NCBI GenBank assembly: GCA_036498565.1
Contig: DASYFG010000004.1
Span: 186,001 to 250,000, forward strand
Length of the DNA: 64,000 bases
Source: DASYFG01 sp036498565
GTDB lineage: Bacteria > Bacillota > Bacilli > Lactobacillales > Lactobacillaceae
Reading direction: 5' to 3'
How positions within the stretch are numbered: position 1 is the first letter of the stretch; every line of letters starts with the position of its first letter. Positions 51,275-59,213 of this stretch are shown here, piece after piece. A model generated the notes under the pieces. That model was not told the DNA's origin. It worked only from the letters and a program-made list of their open reading frames with translations, and made no database searches. A program made the position numbers and the translations under genes.

Positions 51275-51379
51275 GTTCGATTTTTTAAGAGACGTGCTAT
51301 ATTTTCCGTAGCTTACAAATTAAAAGTCGAACAAATTGTATTCCAGCGCGGTTTGGCGGCGAAAAAAAGCGCCGTCAAA
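51275..51379 (+). other. Structured intergenic RNA region
   Basis: Two strong stems in the gap after rsmF: an 11-bp stem (51275-51285 with 51322-51332, one U-G) around a 36-base loop, and a 10-bp hairpin (51352-51361 with 51370-51379, one G-U) with loop AAAAAAAG. Neither is followed by a T-run, so they are not ordinary terminators. Possibly a 3'-end-derived small RNA or processing signal; unidentified. Confidence 0.45.
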
Positions 51380-51382
51380 GGC

Positions 51383-51411
51383 TTTACAAGGCGTTTCAAA
51401 TGTTGCATACT
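51383..51411 (+). promoter_or_regulatory. Promoter of the 169-aa gene
   Basis: TTTACA (51383-51388), 17-base spacer, CATACT (51406-51411). Predicted start near 51418. Confidence 0.65.
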
Positions 51412-51442
51412 AATGATAATTACAAAATTATTGGGGTTCACC

Positions 51443-51952
51443 ATGCACTTTAAGTTCGACGAAATTTTGAATACGCAAACGGGCCAACACGAGTTTACGA
51501 TTACGCATCGTTGGGACGCGCCGGAGAAAGGTTTGTTATTTTACGCATTGTCGCCAAAATTAGCGGCTGCGTTAGATATTGCATGGGATGACATGTGGGA
51601 AATGCCCGTGGATGCGAATCCAAAAGAAGTTTTCTACGCTGCGCTGAACGATGAAATTTGTGACGATGCGCCAAATGGTGAAGTGATGTTGCAACATGGT
51701 TTGGATCATGGCAAAGATTTGTTTGTGGAAGCGACGTTAACGGATGAAACATTGGCGGTTGATCCAGCTGCTGAGATTGGTCCGTATCTGTTTGCGATGT
51801 TTGCCCATGAATTATCTGAAACTCAACGTCCGTTTGGTTTGAGCGAAAAAGATTTGGGAACTTTAGCCGATGAATGGTGGGGATTGTACCGCATGCCAGC
51901 CGAAAAATTGGCTGAATTTCAAGCAGAATTTAAAGACGAAACAAAAAGCTAA
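51443..51952 (+). CDS. Acidic soluble protein of unknown function
   Basis: 169 aa from the ATG at 51443 (MHFKFDEILNTQTGQHEFTIT), chosen because a promoter lies between it and the longer frame that starts at 51353; GGGG six bases upstream is a weak SD. Strongly acidic, with aromatic-rich segments (LADEWWGLYRMPAEKLAEF near the C-terminus) and no membrane helix. I do not recognise a family. Confidence 0.62.
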   Translation: MHFKFDEILNTQTGQHEFTITHRWDAPEKGLLFYALSPKLAAALDIAWDDMWEMPVDANPKEVFYAALNDEICDDAPNGEVMLQHGLDHGKDLFVEATLTDETLAVDPAAEIGPYLFAMFAHELSETQRPFGLSEKDLGTLADEWWGLYRMPAEKLAEFQAEFKDETKS

Positions 51953-51971
51953 CACATTGTGTTAGCTTTTT
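51944..51971. terminator. Bidirectional terminator overlapping two stop codons
   Basis: AAAAGCTAACAC / GTGTTAGCTTTT stem with a short loop, between the 51443 gene and the converging mevalonate operon. Confidence 0.88.
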
Positions 51972-53017
51972 TGACGTTGTGCAATAAAGTTCAGCAAATC
52001 AGGCGAATAAAGTCGCGCCAACTGCGCCAAATCCGCGCCAGTACGCGCACCGAGTAAGGCATATAACTTGGGCAAATCCGCTTGCCATTGCTTAATCAAT
52101 TGGTCCAAAGCATCAGGACCATGGGTGACCAACGTTTCTAAAAAGAAACCGGCACTTGATGTCAATGTGGCGCCAAGCATTTGACTGGTAACCACGTCAT
52201 GCACACGCGCTAAACCGCCGGTGGCAATTAGTGGTTTGTCCGTTTTGGCAAACGACGCTTCGAGTAAACTTTCAACCGTGGAAAAACCAAAATCATCCAA
52301 ATTCAACGAATCATTCGCGCGGTTACGGCGGCGTTCAATCATCGCAAAATTCGTGCCGTTCGTGCCGCCAACATTGATCGCAGCGACATTTGTCTGGGCA
52401 AGTTGGGCAAATGTCTGCTGGCTCATGCCAAAGCCAACTTCTTTGACGATGACGGGGACGTCGAGTTTGGCGGCGACATCGTTGATATTATCCAGCCAGT
52501 GAAAATCACGGTCGCCTTCAGCCATCACCAATTCTTGACCAGTGTTGACGTGCAATTCCAGCGCGTTGGCTTCGAGCATATCAACGGCGCGTCGAGCGTT
52601 TTCAAGCGGGTGATTGGCGCCCAGATTGGCAATCAAAAAACCATTTGGATGCAATCTGCGCACCTGAGCAAAACTTTCGCGCGCGTCAGGTTCTTTGAGC
52701 GCAATACTTTGACTGCCAACCGCCATTGCTAAATGATTTTCCGCGGCAATTTGGGCAAGTTGCGCATTAATGATGCTGGTGCGCGGTGAACCGCCGGTCA
52801 TCGCTTCGATGTAAAAGGGCCAATCAAACGTTTGATTCAACGTTTGGACGCGGACATCGACGTCACTGACGGCAATTTCTGGGAGCGCATTTGGCACCCA
52901 ACGCACAGCCGAAAAAGGCGCACCGTTTTCGCTGCGTTGTTGATCGCGCCAAATTTTAACGCCCAATGATAAATGTTCATCTTTGCGATGAGCTTGTTGT
53001 GAAGCTGTATCTTTCAT
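51962..53017 (-). CDS. fni: Isopentenyl-diphosphate delta-isomerase, type 2
   Basis: FMN- and NADPH-dependent isomerase of IPP and DMAPP, 351 aa. RKDEHLSLG at the N-terminus, IEAMTGGSPRTS (about 71-82), VKEVGFGMS (about 190-198), GGTNGTNFAMIE (about 217-228) and ATGGLARVHDVV (about 264-275) are all family signatures. Last gene of the leftward mevalonate operon, eight bases after the phosphomevalonate kinase gene. SD AAAGGA. Confidence 0.94.
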   Translation of the reverse strand: MKDTASQQAHRKDEHLSLGVKIWRDQQRSENGAPFSAVRWVPNALPEIAVSDVDVRVQTLNQTFDWPFYIEAMTGGSPRTSIINAQLAQIAAENHLAMAVGSQSIALKEPDARESFAQVRRLHPNGFLIANLGANHPLENARRAVDMLEANALELHVNTGQELVMAEGDRDFHWLDNINDVAAKLDVPVIVKEVGFGMSQQTFAQLAQTNVAAINVGGTNGTNFAMIERRRNRANDSLNLDDFGFSTVESLLEASFAKTDKPLIATGGLARVHDVVTSQMLGATLTSSAGFFLETLVTHGPDALDQLIKQWQADLPKLYALLGARTGADLAQLARLYSPDLLNFIAQRQKS

Positions 53018-53025
53018 AAAATCCT

Positions 53026-54000
53026 TTATTGTGCCGGCGCCAAGGCCGTGCGACGGGTTAAAATTCCGGGTAAAGTCGGCAGTTCTTTGCCATTTTCAAC
53101 GATCGCAAACGCATTATCACCAAAGCCAGAACCGCTGATTTTCCCAGCGGCTTCCATGTCCATTAACAAGTCCAACACGTCCGCCAACTTGTCGGTGATG
53201 TAGTCATCCGGCAATTGACCGGCCAGCAAGGCTTGGTTAAATGCTAATTCGGTCGTCACGGCGTCGTAGTCTTGCGTTTGAAAAGCGGTGATTAAATTAG
53301 TAACAATTGCATCACTTTCGGTCCAAAAATCAGCCTCAAAATCGGCTTGATAGTGTTTGGCTTGATGCTTTTTTGTGTTGGCTTGTTCATGCGTTTCAAA
53401 AACCAACAAATCCCAATCTGCCGGCCAAGCAATCGGTTGAATTGCCAAATCCGGCCAATCTTGGTCAACCAAACGCGCATCCAATTCAGCCGGAACAGCA
53501 AAATCTGGTTTCGTATAAGCAATCAAACCGCCAAAGGTGCTACTGGCAACATCGCCCAACGAGCCGTTTTGTTGCACATACAAATGCGCAACTGCCGCTA
53601 ATTTGAATTGCGTCAATAAATCAAGTTCTAACTGCCAAAACTGCGCGAGACTTTTAACCACGGCAACCACCACGGCACTCGATGAACCGTAACCTAATTT
53701 GTCACCATTCGGCGCCAATTGTGTCGTTAAGGTCAAAGAAAAAGGGGGCGTAGGCGCCTTGTGCAACGTTGCGTAATCTTGCATTAAGCGCACTGCCGCC
53801 GCGACAAACCGCCAATCGGCGTGGTCATCAGCTGGCCAAGTGCCGGCAATGATGTTACTGGTCACGGCAATTGTTTCGTTGGCCGTAATTTGACTCGTCA
53901 CACCCGGAAAAACTGCGGCGAGCAGCGCTTGGCTGCCCGCACGCGTCACGGCGTATTCGCCCGCCAAAAATAATTTACCGGGGACATTTAATTCAAGCAT
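53026..54000 (-). CDS. Phosphomevalonate kinase
   Basis: GHMP kinase, 324 aa, converting mevalonate-5-phosphate to the diphosphate. N-terminus LNVPGKLFLAGEYAVTRAGSQAL (quoted in part: PGKLFLAGEYAVTRAG) and ATP loop KLGYGSSSAVVVAVV (about 101-115); C-terminal KISGSGFGDNAFAI (about 297-310). SD CGGAGGAA. Overlaps mvaD by eight bases. Confidence 0.93.
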   Translation of the reverse strand: MLELNVPGKLFLAGEYAVTRAGSQALLAAVFPGVTSQITANETIAVTSNIIAGTWPADDHADWRFVAAAVRLMQDYATLHKAPTPPFSLTLTTQLAPNGDKLGYGSSSAVVVAVVKSLAQFWQLELDLLTQFKLAAVAHLYVQQNGSLGDVASSTFGGLIAYTKPDFAVPAELDARLVDQDWPDLAIQPIAWPADWDLLVFETHEQANTKKHQAKHYQADFEADFWTESDAIVTNLITAFQTQDYDAVTTELAFNQALLAGQLPDDYITDKLADVLDLLMDMEAAGKISGSGFGDNAFAIVENGKELPTLPGILTRRTALAPAQ

Positions 54001-54934
54001 AAGTGATTCCTCCGCCGGGGTAAGCAGCCGTCACTGGGAGGGCTGGAAAGGCTTGTTTGAGTGCGGTTTGCAAGGTTGGGACTGTCGTGCGGTTGGTAAT
54101 GATTTTTACATTTGGACCTGCGTCAATCGTCACAAACGCCAACACACCTTGTTGTCGTAATTGTTGGACGAAAGCGATTAAAGCGCGCGTTTCGTCTGTG
54201 AAATAAGTGAACGGTTCGCGCGCCGTTTCGTTCAAACGGTGCATGGCTAACGCGTTTGCTTCAGCAATTTCACCGGCTTTGGCCAAATCAGCATCGGCGA
54301 GGGCGCGTTGGATGTCGTTGAGTTGAGCGGCACTTTTGGCGACCCAATCAGCGTAAGTTGGGGCGGTTTGCGCGCGTTGCATGCCTAGCGTTGAGCCGAT
54401 GCTTTTTTGGGCAGCGGAAACTTGGACCACCAACATCGCAATGTCATCGGCGGGCAAAGCTAAACTTTCCGCAAAACTAGACGCATCATCGTGACCAGCG
54501 TGCCATAAAGCAAAATCGGCAAAAAATGAGCGACTAGCTGAACCCGAGCCACGCCGGGCCAAACGACTAAGTGTCGCCGTGTCTAAATCCAAGCCCAATT
54601 CACGTGTCACAGCCCCCGTCAAAGCCGCAAAAGCACTCGCAGAAGAGGCGAGCCCCGCGCTGGTTGGCACGTGATTGACACTATCAATCGTTAAACCACC
54701 AAAATCACCGAGTTCACCGCGGAGCGTTTCTAAAAACTTAAAGACGCGCGTTCCGTCGGCAGGCGCTCCGTTTAGCGTGAACGTGTCTTTGTCAGCGCGA
54801 GTAACGGTGGTGGTGGTGTAAAAATCGTCTAGCGTCAACGACAAAGAAGACGTTGTTGGTAAATTCAACGTCGCATCGGCTTTTCCCCAGTATTTAATGA
54901 GGGCAATATTGGTGTGGGCAGTAGCTGTAACCAT
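53993..54934 (-). CDS. mvaD: Diphosphomevalonate decarboxylase
   Basis: Makes IPP from mevalonate diphosphate with ATP. 313 aa. TAHTNIALIKYWGKAD (about 4-19) and the ATP loop VPTSAGLASSASAFAAL (about 88-104), then LARRGSGSASRSFFADF (about 125-141), all diagnostic. Start has a weak SD (ATGGA). Follows the mevalonate kinase gene by three bases. Confidence 0.95.
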   Translation of the reverse strand: MVTATAHTNIALIKYWGKADATLNLPTTSSLSLTLDDFYTTTTVTRADKDTFTLNGAPADGTRVFKFLETLRGELGDFGGLTIDSVNHVPTSAGLASSASAFAALTGAVTRELGLDLDTATLSRLARRGSGSASRSFFADFALWHAGHDDASSFAESLALPADDIAMLVVQVSAAQKSIGSTLGMQRAQTAPTYADWVAKSAAQLNDIQRALADADLAKAGEIAEANALAMHRLNETAREPFTYFTDETRALIAFVQQLRQQGVLAFVTIDAGPNVKIITNRTTVPTLQTALKQAFPALPVTAAYPGGGITYA

Positions 54935-54937
54935 AAA

Positions 54938-55894
54938 TTAATCCATTTCAAAATTTAAATCTGCAATCCAAGTATCACGCGCACCGGCGTTTTTCAGAGC
55001 AGTGGCGATTGTTTGGGCGTCAGTGGGGTTTTTGGCTAGGGCAATCATCGCACCGCCAATCCCACCGCCGGTTAATTTGGCACCAAGCGCACCGGCTTGA
55101 CGAGCGGCGGCAATGAGTTTGTCGAGTTGAGGATGAGAGACGCCAAGGTCGCTTAAAACGCTTTGCGCTTGGTTGAAAATCTCACCTAGCGCGCGCAAAT
55201 GATGATCGCTTAGCGCATGGCGCGCATCGGCAACCAATTCACCTAGACGTTCAATTTGTTGTGTTGTCTGGTTTTGGGCAAGGATCAGTTGTTCTTGAAT
55301 GACGCTGATGGCGCGAATTGTTTGGCCGTGGACACCTGTGTCACCAATGACAAGCGCGGCTGGTGTCATATTCATGTCAAAACTTTCTAAGATTTGATCA
55401 CGAATAAACCAGACTGGCGCACTGGCGCTGACGGCTGCCACGTCCAAACCACTGGCTTTGCCGTGGGTAATATTTTCTTCTAAGTTGGCAAAATATTGCA
55501 GCTCAGCGTGCGTCAAATGGACTTCAAAATAATCAAAGAACGCTTTGGTAATCGCAGTGGCAAAAGCCGCTGATGAGCCCAAACCGCGTTCTTCAGGAAT
55601 ATTGGTGTCAACGCGTAATTCAAACGCCCAATCAACTTGATTAAATCGGCGCAACAACTGCAAAAGCAATTGGCGCAAGCCTTCAAAACTATCACCAACT
55701 TCGGCTAAATCGCCGGTAAATGGTGGCGAAACAATCGTTTGCCCGCTGGCAGCAGGCCGAACAATCGCTTCGACTTTTAACGTTGAAAGCGGCATGGCAA
55801 TCGCTGGTTGCCCATAAACGACGGCATGCTCGCCGATGAGAATAACTTTGGCGTGGGCTAAACCGTGGCCAAAACCTTGTGCATCTGGTGTCAT
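54938..55894 (-). CDS. Mevalonate kinase
   Basis: First kinase of the lower mevalonate pathway. 318 aa from the ATG at 55894, with GGAGG five bases upstream; the longer frame from 55933 begins inside the promoter. AHAKVILIGEHAVVYGQPAIA (quoted in part: KVILIGEHAVVYGQPAI, about 15-31), ATP loop ERGLGSSAAFATAI (about 105-118), and GGGIGGAMIALAK near 277. First gene of the leftward operon; extended -10 TG-T-TAAAAT at about 55927-55935 is its promoter. The prophage is inserted upstream of this promoter. Confidence 0.94.
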   Translation of the reverse strand: MTPDAQGFGHGLAHAKVILIGEHAVVYGQPAIAMPLSTLKVEAIVRPAASGQTIVSPPFTGDLAEVGDSFEGLRQLLLQLLRRFNQVDWAFELRVDTNIPEERGLGSSAAFATAITKAFFDYFEVHLTHAELQYFANLEENITHGKASGLDVAAVSASAPVWFIRDQILESFDMNMTPAALVIGDTGVHGQTIRAISVIQEQLILAQNQTTQQIERLGELVADARHALSDHHLRALGEIFNQAQSVLSDLGVSHPQLDKLIAAARQAGALGAKLTGGGIGGAMIALAKNPTDAQTIATALKNAGARDTWIADLNFEMD

Positions 55895-55939
55895 AAGACC
55901 CTCCAAAAAAATGGTTCGATAATATTTTAACATGCAAAG

Positions 55940-56092
55940 TATGATATTTAATTAAAACATTTTTTAAACACCTTACAAATGCCTTTGTATAGGCACTTGG
56001 ACGCTATGTAGGAAATGCCTATTTTTGCGAGTAAAACCCTAAATAGACACTTCTTTGTACAGTTTTGCACTATCAATATGGCCGTTTTATGG
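55940..56092. other. Left prophage boundary region, probable att/arm-site area
   Basis: Gap between mevalonate kinase and the 3' end of the integrase gene. It carries short repeats, AAATGCCT at 55977 and 56016 and AGGCAC/AGACAC boxes, of the kind bound by integrase arm domains. I could not find a convincing matching core at the right end (63.2-63.4 kb), so att coordinates stay open. Confidence 0.35.
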
Positions 56093-57217
56093 CTAAAAAC
56101 GGCTGTAGATGTTTGCAACGCGTTCTTGTCCTTCCGGAGTGCCGCTGTTGTAATCCATCGACATTTGAATGGTTGTGTGACCAAGGTAGTTGGCCACGTC
56201 TCGTGGATTCAATCCAGTCGACTGATCTAGAGCGAACGTAGCGAGAGCATGACGCATCAAATGCGGATAGACATAGACACCGCTGTGACGACGAATGCGC
56301 TTAAACAACTCATAAAGTGAAGAATAGGGACGTACGACAGCGTGTTTATTGACAAAGAGCCAACTTTCATCGTTAGGAATGATGGCATTGTCCTTGTAAA
56401 TCTGACGAGTAATGCCAATCACTTGTTCAAACAAATCGCAAATATCTGGTGGGAGTGGGATAGTGCGGTTCGCTTTGGCTGTCTTTACAGGTTGTAAACG
56501 ATTTTTAGACGTTATTTGTTGCCTGATAGTTAGACGACTGTTTTTGTAGGAACCAATGCGAATGGCAGTGACTTCTCCACGACGCAAACCCATTGAAGCT
56601 AATCGAACGCGCAACAAATCCTGTGGCTTCAAAATCTCGACAGCGGTGCGGATAATCTTTTTAAAATCTGATTCCGACATCTCGATTTGTCGCGATGGGC
56701 GACCGGGGATGTCGATTTTCTTTAAACGATTAGCCACCAGCGCGCCGTCTAAGACAGCTTCGTCCAGCATCGACATAAATGCACTATGCCGGATGAAATT
56801 TGTCTTACGAGTGTAGTCATGCTCATTTGAAAGCTCTATTAGCCAGTCTTGGTATTCGCCACGGTTTAATGAGTTCAATTCGCGATCACCAAATTTTTCT
56901 AAAACATGCTTTAGGTTGCGTTGCGTTGTTTCAAAACTTGTCTCTCGCCAATTACCAACATTTACTTTTCGCCGTGAATATATAAGCCAATAACTGTTGA
57001 AAGTATAGTTTGCAATCACGCCATTATTTGATTCAAACCACTGCACTTGCGATTGTTTCCATTGTGATGCTTCGGCAAACGATTCAAATCCGGATTTCTT
57101 AAATTCCTTACTTTGTCCGTGTGCTGAAAGCACCATGCGCACGCGCCAACGTTTTTGTCCGCCTTTGTCATACCATGCGATGTGTCCGTCTCGACGTTCT
57201 TTTGTGTATTTTGTCAT
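56093..57217 (-). CDS. int: Phage-type tyrosine site-specific integrase
   Basis: 374 aa from the ATG at 57217 (GGAGG five bases upstream; a longer frame from 57292 lacks an SD). N-terminal AP2-like arm-binding domain with GHIAWYDKGGQKRWRVRM (about 10-27), SAM-like core-binding domain, and a C-terminal catalytic domain with the first Arg in ASMGLRRGEVTAIRI, HLMRHALATFAL, LGHTTIQMSMDYN (His and Tyr nucleophile). It integrates and excises the element described here. Confidence 0.92.
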   Translation of the reverse strand: MTKYTKERRDGHIAWYDKGGQKRWRVRMVLSAHGQSKEFKKSGFESFAEASQWKQSQVQWFESNNGVIANYTFNSYWLIYSRRKVNVGNWRETSFETTQRNLKHVLEKFGDRELNSLNRGEYQDWLIELSNEHDYTRKTNFIRHSAFMSMLDEAVLDGALVANRLKKIDIPGRPSRQIEMSESDFKKIIRTAVEILKPQDLLRVRLASMGLRRGEVTAIRIGSYKNSRLTIRQQITSKNRLQPVKTAKANRTIPLPPDICDLFEQVIGITRQIYKDNAIIPNDESWLFVNKHAVVRPYSSLYELFKRIRRHSGVYVYPHLMRHALATFALDQSTGLNPRDVANYLGHTTIQMSMDYNSGTPEGQERVANIYSRF

Positions 57218-57230
57218 GATTTCCTCCATG

Positions 57231-57245
57231 TGGTGACCGACCAGC
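57231..57245. repeat. 15-bp direct repeat, left copy
   Basis: TGGTGACCGACCAGC, just upstream of the integrase SD. An exact same-strand copy is at 63198-63212, at the right end of the phage-like region. Its ends TGGT/ACCA make it partly palindromic. Confidence 0.6.
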
Positions 57246-57277
57246 ATTTTGAAATAGACAGGGTAGTTTATAGCGAC

Positions 57278-57391
57278 TTGCCCGGGTCGCAATTATTTGA
57301 TAAGATGATACACGAAAAGCTCACGGTTTACCGTGGTTTATCTTGATGCACGCACACAGCTTTCTTGCCGGAGAGGGTGTGCGTGTTTTTT
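57278..57391 (+). ncRNA. Candidate small RNA with promoter and terminator
   Basis: TTGCCC (57278-57283), 17-base spacer, TG-A-TAAGAT (TAAGAT 57301-57306), predicted start near 57313. The transcript would hold hairpin CACGG-TTTA-CCGTG and end in a strong terminator (CACGCACAC / GTGTGCGTG, then TTTTTT) at about 57351-57391, giving roughly 80 bases. It is divergent from int. The frame starting at ATG 57346 has no SD and runs through the terminator, so coding seems unlikely. Confidence 0.5.
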
Positions 57392-57461
57392 ATTTGCAAT
57401 CTTTTAATAACTGGCGTCCACGTTCCAGATTGGCTAAGCCCGAATCGGGCAATTAATTATT

Positions 57462-58352
57462 TTATTCTTGTTCAGATTTTTCTTTACTAGAGCTTCCAAA
57501 AAAGAGTGGCATTGGTTTGAAACTACTATATACAAGACCAAATGCACCTACGAGCCAAGTTGTTAAAGTGATTGCATCCGACATACTGTCAGTGATTTTT
57601 TGAGCAAAGGGGAATACAACAAAGAAGGCAACAAAAACAGCGGCCAAAGCTACAACAGCCAAATATAGTCCCTTAGCTGTACTTGAATTTACTGATGAAG
57701 TAGTGTTTATGCCAATTCGAAATAGAATCATCAAAAATAAAAGGATAACTATTGTAATCAGTACTATGACAAGCTGATCGTGGTTGATGGATACGATGAT
57801 TGTTCCGATTAGTAAAAGGCCAATTGTTGTTGGCCAACCAAGCCAAATTTCTTTAATCCAGTTTTTTGTCTTTTTTTCGGTTAATTCAGGATGATTTTCA
57901 ACTGAATTAGATAGCTTTTGGAGTTTTTTCAAAAAACTAGAGGATTGACCTAATTCCGTTAATGCAAAATCAACATCGGCTAAGTTATCTTGTAGAATTA
58001 AACGACGGTCATGCAGTGACGACTGTTCTTTGCTGTTTTCTTTGAAAAATTCCCATAATAAACTGATAAAATAACCTGTGAGAAAAGGTATGAGAGCTCC
58101 AACCATAGAAAATTCTACAGTTATGAGTTTGATGAACCAATCAGTTGCTATATTACTTTTGTTAATGAAAACACTGATAACAAAACCAACTAATGTGAGC
58201 ACCACTATGGTCCAAAAGATAGTCTGCGTCTTAGCAGCATGTTTCTCTTCACGGCTTTGGTCTTGCTGGTTGACCTTTTTTATTTCTTCAATCAAATACT
58301 TGCCTTTTTGTTTCAACGCAGATATTTGATTTTTTTTATCCTGTTTATTCAT
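57462..58352 (-). CDS. Prophage-borne six-helix membrane protein, unknown function
   Basis: 296 aa. Charged N-terminal helix (about 1-42, coiled-coil-like), two membrane helices (about 46-66, 78-100), a charged cytoplasmic segment (about 104-170), then four helices (about 173-190, 193-214, 230-254, 262-282) and an acidic Ser-rich tail. No enzyme motif seen. It sits between the K+-channel gene and int, within the lysogeny module, so exclusion or abortive-infection function is possible. AT-rich codon use unlike the host genes. Confidence 0.6.
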   Translation of the reverse strand: MNKQDKKNQISALKQKGKYLIEEIKKVNQQDQSREEKHAAKTQTIFWTIVVLTLVGFVISVFINKSNIATDWFIKLITVEFSMVGALIPFLTGYFISLLWEFFKENSKEQSSLHDRRLILQDNLADVDFALTELGQSSSFLKKLQKLSNSVENHPELTEKKTKNWIKEIWLGWPTTIGLLLIGTIIVSINHDQLVIVLITIVILLFLMILFRIGINTTSSVNSSTAKGLYLAVVALAAVFVAFFVVFPFAQKITDSMSDAITLTTWLVGAFGLVYSSFKPMPLFFGSSSKEKSEQE

Positions 58353-58451
58353 AATTGTATTCTCCCAAAAGTCTTTTAAAGAGGATCCTTGCAGCTCTTA
58401 TTCCCAAAATATGTACACCCAAGTGGGCTTCAAACAATGTGCGTTGTCAAC

Positions 58452-59144
58452 TCAATCCAATTTGTCCTTAAGCTCATTCAACGTCTTTTTTATTTGCTTT
58501 AACTCGTCGCGAAGTTCATCATTTTCTTTATCAGATCGTTCAGTTAAGAAAAAGGCTGTGACTGTACTGGTAATGCTGCCGATTAAACCGATACCAACCA
58601 CCATTAGAACAACGGCGATAGCGCGACCGCTTGCTGTGTGAGGTGAGATATCGCCATAGCCGACCGTGGTGGTTGTGGCAATGGCCCACCATAAGCTATT
58701 TTCATAATTAACATGTTCAGCGAACGAATAAGCCTCGGCTCCCATTAAGATGATTAGTACCGCTGTAATGACCAGATAGATGAAGCCGTTAGTGTTGAAG
58801 AATCGCTTAACTTGAATGTGTATTTTCCCAGTAAATCCAATAATGCGTAGAAGTTGAAGAAGTTTCAATAATCGGAAAATTCGGAATGCCCGGAAGAAAT
58901 ACAGAAATGAGGAGAAGGGAATAATGGCCAATAAATCAAAGAAATTAGATTTGAAAAACTGTCCCTTATTCTCCGCGCGTATAAATCTGACAATGTAGTC
59001 GACCCAGAAAAATACTAGAATGCCGATATCCAAATACATGAGAGGCGGTTTGGATAGATTGATACGTCCCGCAATATCAAGCAAGGCGAGAGTAATTGAT
59101 GCAAATGCTAAGACTAGTACTGTTGCGTAATAAGCGCGTTTCAT
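58452..59144 (-). CDS. Voltage-sensor potassium channel (Kv-type), prophage cargo
   Basis: 230 aa from the ATG at 59144 (GAGGAGG eight bases upstream). Six helices: S1-S3 in about 5-55, S4 with regularly spaced basic residues (Arg85, 88, 91, Lys94, Arg100), S5 about 120-142, pore loop with selectivity filter TTTTVGYGD (about 157-165) and S6 about 173-200. A C-terminal heptad stretch (about 203-230) should form a coiled coil for tetramer assembly. Complete filter, so a working channel is expected. Its place in a phage lysogeny module is unusual. Confidence 0.87.
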   Translation of the reverse strand: MKRAYYATVLVLAFASITLALLDIAGRINLSKPPLMYLDIGILVFFWVDYIVRFIRAENKGQFFKSNFFDLLAIIPFSSFLYFFRAFRIFRLLKLLQLLRIIGFTGKIHIQVKRFFNTNGFIYLVITAVLIILMGAEAYSFAEHVNYENSLWWAIATTTTVGYGDISPHTASGRAIAVVLMVVGIGLIGSITSTVTAFFLTERSDKENDELRDELKQIKKTLNELKDKLD

Positions 59145-59213
59145 GCGGTAAACCTCCTCAAGTAATATGGTTCGTAATTCTGATATGTATGCCCAAAAGG
59201 GCATTGAAGTAAT

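Noticed and set aside
55940..56092. Definite attL/attR pair for the prophage
   Set aside because: Only short matches (such as TATGATA) are shared between the two ends; too little to call.
57346..57460. Short plus-strand frame starting MHAHSFLAGEG
   Set aside because: No SD, and it runs through a strong terminator hairpin; the hairpin explains the sequence better.
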